Assembly: GCF_033807575.1 (NCBI RefSeq)
Contig: NC_084717.1
Span: forward strand, 11,719,692-11,783,691
From: Cydia pomonella
Taxonomy: Eukaryota; Arthropoda; Insecta; Lepidoptera; Tortricidae
DNA: 64,000 nucleotides
Direction of reading: 5' to 3'
Every line of letters begins with the position of its first letter. Positions within the stretch are counted from its first letter, which is position 1. The notes beneath the pieces are model-generated. The model did no database searches. It had not been told where the DNA came from and saw only the letters and a list, made by a program, of their open reading frames with translations. Below, in pieces: positions 55,943 to 64,000 of this stretch. Made by a program: the position numbers and the translations under genes.

Positions 55943-58575
55943 CTGATAACAACGAGAAATAATGGGTATTTATGAATGTACAAAATAGTGTTGAGTAGTT
56001 GTAGCAAAATTGCTACATATGTATCAACATCAGTCGGTTTATTTTTGAACTTCTCCAGTGGCTAGCAGTTTGCTCGCTCAGTTCTCTTTCTGTTGTCTCT
56101 CTATGCGGTTTCATAATTCAGGCGTTGATGATTAGATGGCGCTGTATCACATTGGTCGTTGATGAGTTTGTTTTACCTTATGGCCTATTTTGAATGTGAT
56201 TTATGGCAGGCTGAAAATAGGATGTAACTTTTGAGGGGGGCTGATTTTGAATAAAAAAAATTGGAAGGTTTTCGCAAGATGGAATTGAGGTTTTTGTTTT
56301 GGGAAAAAAGTCAGAGGATTTTGGGGAGAAGAGCGAAGTCAAGTTTGTTGATTGTTTGCCATTTTTGTGTTGATAGAAAAGTATTGGATCACATCTGCTT
56401 AAAGTTCCACCGAAAGGGTGTGTGTGGCGTGACAGTGCTATCCTGTGTTCGTTTTAGTTTACATCGTGAACGCCAGTGTTCCCTTTTGAAACCCAGGGGC
56501 TAGCGTTTCACTCAGATCTGGCCACGTGAATTCACCAGCAACAACTTGTGCAATAGCGTGTGGCGTATTTGCCGCCAAGGCTCAGAGGCACGTATTTTTT
56601 GACCCTCCTGTCGATTTCCAAATTCCGGGAGGGCTTCAACGAAACCACCAGGTGAGGACCCGGGCCCGTTTATCACGAGGCTCGCCAGGTGACATCGGGG
56701 TTCACTACCGTTAAGCGCCCACCTCGATTTAACCCATTCGAGACGGATTCAAGTTTTCATCGATATTCATTCTAAATTTTTTAAAGTTCTAACCCTTTTT
56801 TTTATTCTGATTTGCCTTCTCCAAATTGTTAACCATTTATGTGTTCTTACGCTCTTTTTTTATTTTTGTTAAATTCCTGTAGATGTCTGCAACCCGCATT
56901 TTCCTTAAATTATTTATTTTCTAAATTCCAAAACTGCTCCAATAGTCGAGCCACTACATTTTCGGCGTGAAAGCTAGGTTTCCTTCATACACTTTTCTCA
57001 ACCATCACTCCATTTCATTCGCCCCATTAAACATTTTTTTTTCCCTCAGACAATTTTCACCCGATTCCTTTTTTATTCTATATTTCAATAGCCTTTATAC
57101 GGAGAGCAGGGATCATCTTAATATTGTTTAGGATACTGTTTAGATTGTGTTCCGTGTTTTATCTGTAGATTTTTCGGTCAAAATATTTGTCAAAAATATA
57201 TAGTGTAAAAGGTTCGTCAATTGACAAGTGTTATATATTTTTTTGCATAAATGTTTAAAATTAAACGTATTCTGTGAAGTGACCTTGTTTCACTGCAGTA
57301 GTATAAGGGTTTTTGTAAGTGTCCAGTAAAATTGTCCTAGATCAGCGAGACAGGAGTCTCGGAGTCGAAAATAGGATGTGTCGACTGTACATCGGATAGG
57401 CTACTATAGAACTTGATTCCAACCGATTTGCGAATTGAGACAAATTTTCCTTTTACCTTTTTTTGAGGTGTTGAAGAACAAGCCAAGGAATATCCGGTTT
57501 ACCCAAATTTAGTAATAACTATTTTTGTCTGTAAAATTCGTACAAGACCATCTACATATGCCAGTCACGAATAGAAGCAAGGTTTTCAGTTCTTGTAACA
57601 TATCATCACTCGGAAGGCGTACAGGACAGGACCTACCGTGTAATTAGGTATGTACCGGCCTCGAGTAAACTAGATATCATCTACGGTATGATCAATAACG
57701 AATAAGCCATTATTGGCACACAATCAGCAGTTTTGGAAATTTGCGAGCTTAATAAGAAAAAGAAGTGACAAAAGGAAAATGTCGAAAAAGAACCCGTAGA
57801 CCGTGCCGCAAACCTGTTTAAAAAGGGGTTTTAAATTAAACACCTTTTATTCGGAGTTATCTATTTTTGCCATTTCATGGTTATAATTCAGTAATAGGGA
57901 TATTCGAGTGGAGGTATTTAAAATACATTAAATATTTTACGCCAGGCAAGAAAGAAAGAGTAGGTAACTTAACCGTGACGTCATCTGTTCTGTGTTTCAT
58001 ATAGATTCCTTAGAGGCTAATCGTTTTGATAGTTCAAAAAAGAAACTGAATTGACTGGTCAGTCCCTATTGGAACATTCTTGACGCCACTCTTGATGCAG
58101 CATTATTAGATGACTATTTAATTTATGTAGCTAATTAAGTTAAACTTCTTATTTACATGAACTTTATTTATTTGGTTATATAAAATAGAATCTGCATTTC
58201 AGAATATGTTGTTTTAAAGAATAATAATGAACTATTAAGCACCTTGATATTTGGAATATACATTTATGGTAGAAACATTTGTCCTGTCCCTCTACAATGT
58301 ACTCCTCCATTACAATAAAAAGTCATCATATGCGTTATAGGAAATGATGGAGCATCCGAGAGCGAGAATTCGGCTTTCGGCTGACGGACGTTGACCCAAA
58401 TACGCGTTTGACATTGATCGACGACGCGTCGCGATATGCTTATATAATGATCCTACGCTCGTACCGCTCAAATTTAGGTCTACGAAGTTCATTGCTACAG
58501 TTTGTTTAAAATATAAACAAATTTATACGTTGTTACTGCATTGACAAAATGGGTTTAAATATAAATTAAAATAAA
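55943..58575. other. Upstream of the first identified mnb exon: nothing firm
   Basis: Contains a GC-richer patch at 56520-56740 with an unsupported 62-codon frame. A minus-strand 60-codon frame at 58310-58492 is preceded by TATATAAG. Neither shows a family motif. The missing N-terminal mnb exon was searched for here by eye and not found. Confidence 0.4.
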
Positions 58576-58579
58576 TCAA

Positions 58580-59419
58580 TTAACACGTTGAACGCCATGG
58601 GGGGCACCGGCGACCTCACGAAGTCAACTGCAACACGCCATGGGGGGCACCGGTGACCTCGTGTTAAACCTGTTTTTAAGACGCTATCCTGCGCCACGTG
58701 TAGCAGTTATAAGCAATGCGTTGTATGCAAGGGACCGGCATGGCGCTCGTTAGTAAAACGGTGGCTTGGGACGTGGGTGCAGTTAGTGACATAGTAGATT
58801 TGTTGAAAAAATGAAAAAAACAAGGCATTTTTTTCAAATCACAGCTTTAATTCTATAATTTATATAATTAAGTATTTGCAATAATTATATAATTAATAGA
58901 AATTAATTTCAATTATCTGGAGATACACGACAATTATCAAAAAATAAGAAAAAATAAATTTCCCAATGCAGACACACACCTGATACATGCATTCCACAAA
59001 AAAAACATCATAAAAACCCAAAATTAACAAAAATAAACAAAAACAGCGTATCTTCTTGAACCAGTAGCAGGAATTGCCAAACCAAGCTATTGTCACACAA
59101 TGCCAAAGCAGTTAAATTTTATATTATAAGCATATTTTAGCGGGTGCGAATGTGACAGTATAATGACCGGCACAGTGACCGGCGTGGCCGGCGGGGGGAC
59201 CGGCGTGGCGTCATGGTAACGGTTTTTGAAATATGAACTTCACAGCGCCACGGGGGTCATCGGTGACCGCGAGTTTTTTTTTTTTAATAACTTTTTAACT
59301 AAACCTCCAATAACAAAATAAAATATATATCTATATACATATCAAAGTAATAATTGAATTTACATCAAGTTTTTTTTTAAGAAAAAATGAATATTTTGGT
59401 CTGGCGTTTAACGTGTTAA
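58580..59419. mobile_element. piggyBac-like non-autonomous element (TTAA-flanked)
   Basis: TTAACACGTTGAACGCCA at 58580 and TGGCGTTTAACGTGTTAA ending 59419 are inverted ends on TTAA. Near each end lie 'gggggcaccggcgacc' and 'gggggtcatcggtgacc' motifs, the first in two copies. 840 bp; no transposase frame seen. TTAA plus a CAC-type terminus fits piggyBac relatives. Confidence 0.65.
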
Positions 59420-59679
59420 CCTTTGAAGTAGTTTTTGCTCATAACCAAGTTTGTTACGTCACTTGAACATTGATGTGCCATCGCGTCATATGAACTATAA
59501 TATCTGGCATTTACAATTGGTCATTACGCAACATGGCAATAATTCATTAGCAATTGCATAGCATTCACGGTGTGGAGGTGCGGAAGTGTCGCATATCGAC
59601 GCGGCCAAACGATAACCCAAATTTCTGACTGCGACCTACATATTACAGTGAATTTTACAGGCGGGCGGCCGGCAACGGC

Positions 59680-60420
59680 GAGGCTTCGCTACATAGCTGC
59701 ACACCTCACCGCTCCGGCTAACGCGTCTGTTTGTTTGCCGATGTTAAGCCACTCGCGCGGACATGCCATGCGACAGACGTTCTATTCAGGTAATGCTATA
59801 CGGTGTGAAAAGTATAGGAACTTCTTTGGCTTCTTTGACATTCGGTAGCGGCGTGTAAAGTTTCAAGAGAAACACTTTCGAAAGAGATACAATTTCGGCG
59901 TTGCCGAAGTGTGGGGTGGGATGTTTGGCGAGGTGTAAGCGGGGTGCGGAGGGATCATCTATCATATTTGGAAATCGTGGCCAGAGTCGGAGACAAATCA
60001 TCGCGGTCGCGAGTGGTGAGTTAGGCCAGTGACCGCGGCACGTGGCCGCGAGATGAGCGCGTCGGGCCGGGGAGAGACGGCGCGCGGCGGCTGTCATTGA
60101 TTTTCCCCGTTTTCCCCCTACCCCGAGCCTGTTCCCCTCCCCTTCGCGTCTCACCCACTTCCAGCGCCCGATAACGAGGTTAACGGGCGACGTGAGCGTC
60201 TCCTAAACTTTAATTATACCCGTACACCCGTCGTGCATGTTTAACCCGGCCTCTATTCAGCGTTTTGTTTGCTGCACACCTGATAGCGGGACGTGATCTA
60301 CTATTTCGGTACAGTTAACTATCTAATGAACGAAGCCGGAGATGGGAACTCGGAGCGCAACTCGCGGCGCCAACTTGTGTTGCGATCGCTCCGGCCGAGC
60401 TCAAATCGAATGCACTTACG
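59680..60420 (-). promoter_or_regulatory. mnb: CpG-rich block, candidate mnb promoter / first exon
   Basis: This is the strongest CpG-rich, non-repetitive block upstream of the first identified mnb exon, about 4 kb away. On the minus strand it contains GC-rich leader-like sequence and a GTGGGTGAGACG donor-like site near 60155. Near 60350-60395 an imperfect GC-rich palindrome GGAGCGCAAC...GCGATCGCTCC is present. Open frames here look like composition artefacts. Assignment to mnb is by position only. Confidence 0.3.
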
Positions 60421-60424
60421 ACGT

Positions 60425-62450
60425 CTCATCTCAACGCATAGCACACAACATCGAGTGACTTATATTACCTATGTACACTCATTGTGCTCACAATACGAAG
60501 CTCATTCGGTTTTATGTCGCGAGCTTTACTAAAGATGCTGAAAATCACGTAAACTCAAGTTTATATAAATAACTAATACGCTTGCAAGAATGTGCTGAGA
60601 GATACATAATTTTAAAAGATTAAAGTGTCTGAATAAAATATGGTACCTAAATTTGACAAATGACTCGTGTCACTAGGAGTTATTCTTTGTAAACAAATAG
60701 GTAGAGACTGAAATAAAACATGTGAACGGCACGCTCAGTGAACTAGTTTCAGGCAGAAATGCGTGGGCGGTGGGGCCTGTTCCCAGATAATTGCAAATCG
60801 CCTCTTATACAAGACGGAGCCAACAAATAGAGAAACGTCCTACGCTTTATCCGCTGCGTACACATAACTTTATTACAAACACTGTTGGATTTAACAAGTT
60901 TATGATCGTAAAGGGCATCTTCCTAACGAAATAATTAACTTCGTTGGCTTAATTCGGAATGGTGTTTCATCGATATGTATTATTTTACAATTAGGTTCTC
61001 CCGGAAGAGTGAAGAACAAGAATCACTAAACAAACAAAAATAAAATTAGTATTGTCTCTATTATTAACGCTAATGGTATTGTTATGCAAGAAATTGTTCT
61101 TCGAATTCTGGTGTCACATCTACTAAACCTTCCATGTCGTATACAAATAACATCATATAGTTATACTAAATTATAGAAACTAAATCAACTATTATTATGG
61201 TAGATAAAAAAAAAATTACATCAAAGAAACACCCAAGTATTTAAAAACTTAATTTATTGTAACTTGTATTATTTGACACACAAGTTTGCTTTAATAAGGA
61301 CCAAGTAAGGTGTGAATCGTTACCTGTTTTCTCAGTTCGATTTGTTGCAAATGTATGATTATGAATGAATATACCTACCGGTGCGTCATCGTCGACGAGT
61401 CCTCCGCGTGGGCGGAATAGCTTCCACCAAGGATTTACGGCGTTGGAAGCGATAAGGCCGTTATTTTATTGAGAATGTTTAGGACCGCGACTCCAAAACT
61501 TTAGAGGAGATTGAACATACGCATCCCAACAGAAGGTATCCTATCAATTGGGACATATTTTTGAGCACCCATATTTTTACACTATATATAAAAGTAAAGG
61601 TAATATAAAAATATTTGAAAAATCGTAGTCCCTTACTACGGACTACTTAAGTTTTAATCAACTGGTCTAACCAACAGTCATTTTACGGCTGTGTAAGAGC
61701 ATCTTTTGATAGATCCTTAATGAAATCCGTAAAAATAAACTGCTGTCATAATTCCGTGGTTTAATTAAGACAAGAGGCGTGACCTAGAACACAATCCAGG
61801 TACCTGTGACACAGTAAATTGCTATCTCAATCACGGCTAACACACAGAAGACAATGACATTAGCAAGGCACGCGATTGGTTGAATGACCTTTAGACGGCT
61901 ATTTATATTCTGAATTTGTCGGATTGGATGTTCTTTGTATTGGTTTTTTAACCTCTACGTACCGCTGATTTTGGATTCGAAAAGAATTTCAAATATTCAT
62001 GAGAATAATATTGCGCGCTAGAGTCAGTCTTATGTGGTAAGTTTATTTAGATTGGGTTTGTCTAGACGAAGCCAGTCTTAAACGAGGTTGTTTAGACGTA
62101 ACTGCAATCTTTCTAGCACATCTAGCAGTCTGTCTCATTACCTCCTGGGATTGGCAGATGCCTTTTAGTTTATGCCGCGGCAATAATTCTTTTTATGTAA
62201 CGTGAAACCATTATGGGCGGCATTGGCTGTGTATAATTTAAATAAATGTTACATGTTTTCCATGGATGCTTGCTTAGATTGTCATTTTTCGTGGATGCTT
62301 GCTTACTTAGTTGGTTACTAAGTTCTGTTACTCGATTTGAAACCTCTTTATTTCCGTTAAAACAAATGCTACCGAAAACATAAAAATGACATAATGTGGT
62401 GGATTTGTGAGCTATAATTATATACCACACATAACAGTTATCTCGTCGTA
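60425..62450. other. No gene recognised
   Basis: AT-rich stretch. The only exon-like signal is at 61385-61465 (listed separately). Confidence 0.45.
61385..61465 (-). other. Exon-like GC-rich segment with donor, unassigned
   Basis: On the minus strand a short GC-richer stretch reads NAVNPWWKLFRPRGGL then VDDDAP, and ends in the donor-like GCACCG|GTAGGTAT at 61380. No ATG or acceptor lies between it and an upstream in-frame TAA. It could be a non-coding first exon of mnb or chance. Confidence 0.15.
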
Positions 62451-62459
62451 TCTATAATG

Positions 62460-63570
62460 AATTGGGGCATAAAAGAGAATCGTATCGCAGTAATTGCGTT
62501 GCACAAATGTGGGCACCCTAACCTAACCTACCCTAAAAATCAACCAACAATTTGTTTATCGCACAATTAATAGATACAATAGTACTCAGAGCTTCGATGA
62601 CCGCAAGAGGTCTGGAAGACCACGCATCGTTCGGACCCCAGCTCTAATAACGGCAGTGAAGGCGAGAATTGCAAGAAACCCCGTCCGAAGCAAAAGTTGT
62701 TGGTAATACAGATGTCTGTGAAGAGAAGCTCCCTAAAAAAAGTTATCAACACCACACACGATTACCGCAGACAAAAAGGTCATTTGCTTAATGGACCATT
62801 AAAGACTATGAGGCTAGAGAGAAGTCGCGTGCTATTGAAGCGGTACGCACAAAATGGCCACCGAAAAATATTATTTACAGATGAAAAAAATGTCACCATT
62901 GAAGAATGTTGTAACCGCCAGAATGACAGAGTGTATGCAAAAAACGGTCAGGAAGCGATTGCGGCTGTTCCGAGAGTGCAATGAGGCCATCATCCCTCTT
63001 ATGTGATGATTTGGCTGGGTGTGGCTCAGGGCTAACAGAAGTTCATTTCTGTGAAAAAAGGTGTGAAAACTGGGGCCAAAATTTACCAGGAAACCGTTCT
63101 CGAACCAATAGTGAAGCCCTTAAGCCACACCCTATTTCAAAACCAGCCATGGGTCTTTCAACAGGACTCAGCTCCTGCACATAAGGCAAAAGCAACTCAA
63201 GCCTGGTTTCGAAGGAACAAAATTAATAACTGCATCAATAAATTGCTCTAATATTTAGATTAAGATGATATTTGTAAAATTTGACGATTTAAAAGTGCTT
63301 GTTGCTAGGCCTATTTGAATAAATAATATATGACTTTATTGCCCACGAAGACTGGCCGTCTTCCAGCCCGGACCTTAACCCCCTGGATTATGGCATATGA
63401 CAGGTTATTGAGGAGAAAGCCTGTGCTAAGCCCCACACAAATCTTGACTCCCTCAAGCGGGCCATAGTTAAGACAGTGACGGAATTGACAATCGTGCGTG
63501 CCGCTATTGATGACTGGCCTCGTCGTTTGGGGGCCTGTGTCAAGGCCAGAGGAGGCTATTTTGAATGATA
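62460..63570 (+). pseudogene. Tc1/mariner-superfamily transposase pseudogene
   Basis: Pieces in all three plus frames read RIAVIALHKCGH, DDRKRSGRPRIVRTPALITA, VKARIARNPVRSKS, LLKRYAQNGHRKILFTDEKN, NRQNDRVYAKNGQEAIAAVP, GVKTGAKIYQETVLEPIVKP, LSHTLFQNQPWVFQQDSAPA and (after an inserted LINE tail) HEDWPSSSPDLNPLDYGI, then AAIDDWPRRLGACVKARGGY. FTDEK, QQDSAPAH and the PDLNPLD motif are the catalytic landmarks. Many frameshifts, stops and an insertion make it inactive. Confidence 0.88.
63224..63333 (+). mobile_element. LINE 3' end inserted in the mariner transposase
   Basis: 'ataactgcatcaataaattg' to 'ttgctaggcctatttgaata' is nearly identical to the 3' end of the LINE at 29801-30786. It splits the transposase between AWFRRN and FIAHEDW. 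Confidence 0.85.
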
Positions 63571-63721
63571 TTGTCATATGTAATTCCTGATTTTGTGTAC
63601 TTCATTTTGATATATAGTTTATTCAACTTTCGTTCGTATATTTTATGTAGATAAAGATTATTGCAGTAACAGAATTTAGTAACCAACTAGGTAGATTCAC
63701 GACGAGAACCATATGTTAACA

Positions 63722-64000
63722 TCTTCTTCTTCTTCACTGGCTCAGTGACCCAAACAGGATCTTGGCCTCTGACACAAGAGAGCGCCACTCTGCCCTATCC
63801 TGCGCCACTTCACGCCAGTTGGGTATTCCGAGGGTGAACAGGTCTTTTAGGACTTCGTCACTCCAGCGGTATCTGGGACGCCCAGACGGACGTTTTCCAC
63901 CCGGGTGCCCCACATACGCTCTTCTCACGGCACGATCCTCTCCCATCCTCTCTAGGTGACCGAGCCAGCGGAGTCGTGTGGCTTTGATCTCGCCAATTAT
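63722..64000 (-). pseudogene. LINE endonuclease-reverse transcriptase C-terminus, runs off the window
   Basis: The minus strand reads IGEIKATRLRWLGHLERMGE, then DRAVRRAYVGHPGGKRPSGR, PRYRWSDEVLKDLFTLGIPN and WREVAQDRAEWRSLVSEAKI, ending LFGSLSQ with a stop at 63734. A GAAGAAGAAG tail follows. This is the conserved C-terminus of a lepidopteran LINE; the rest lies beyond the window. Confidence 0.85.

Noticed and set aside
59786..60154. 122-codon minus-strand open frame in the CpG island
   Set aside because: Open by base composition; low-complexity, no motif, no splice context. Kept only as a promoter candidate.
62516..62536. Telomere-like CCTAACCTAACC repeat
   Set aside because: Only two to three units, inside the decayed N-terminal part of a mariner transposase; far too short for an interstitial telomere.

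Overview
The window reads as AT-rich nuclear DNA from an insect, most probably a moth or butterfly. The evidence is split protein-coding exons with GT-AG introns, a nuclear tRNA-His gene, and many repeat types that I associate with lepidopteran genomes: tRNA-headed SINEs, LINE tails with the 'ggaagagatc' and 'gtccgccatttgtac' signatures, the 'aagtgcgagtcggactcgc' repeat, mariner copies and many MITEs. Nothing suggests a bacterial, plasmid or viral replicon. Species assignment is not possible from the sequence alone.

The main gene is minibrain (mnb), the insect orthologue of the DYRK1A kinase. It lies on the minus strand from about 55.94 kb down to 35.05 kb. Eight consecutive exons (55754-55942, 55254-55401, 51958-52131, 51131-51243, 49265-49474, 48837-48925, 46556-46676, 44690-44825) join in frame. 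They give the nuclear-localisation/DH-box segment, the complete kinase domain and the start of the C-terminal tail. The last of these can read on to a stop at 44574, with an AATAAA 59 bp beyond. It can also splice from a GTCAGT donor to a GC-rich exon at 35047-35198, whose phase fits exactly. The N-terminal coding exon(s) were not found. A CpG-rich block at 59.7-60.4 kb is a candidate promoter.

A second, intronless gene (21761-22414, minus) encodes a 217-residue lysine-rich protein that I do not recognise. It has a TATA box about 150 bp upstream of its ATG. A tRNA-His(GTG) gene lies at 27443-27514 (minus). A possible 5' exon of an unidentified minus-strand gene lies near 26.7-27.1 kb.

The rest is dominated by transposable elements, many nested. 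1.3-6.1 kb: a SINE and a large foldback enclosing an RNase H-bearing LINE remnant. 7.9-12 kb: LINE/SINE tails and a 163-bp tandem duplication. 17.5-20.7 kb: MITEs, hairpins and a LINE C-terminus. 23.3-31.2 kb: two inverted copies of one repeat family, LINE remnants and a LINE inserted in one of those copies. 31.6-32.9 kb: foldbacks. 36.2-39.4 kb: foldbacks, MITEs and a mariner whose interior is replaced by a LINE fragment. 41.4-48.6 kb: MITEs and foldbacks inside mnb introns, including an inverted-repeat element with a 14-15 bp target duplication and a palindrome enclosing a tRNA-like Pol III promoter. 52.2-54.1 kb: two further repeats. 58.6-59.4 kb: a TTAA-flanked piggyBac-like element. 62.5-64 kb: a mariner pseudogene with a LINE tail inside it, and a LINE C-terminus running off the window edge.
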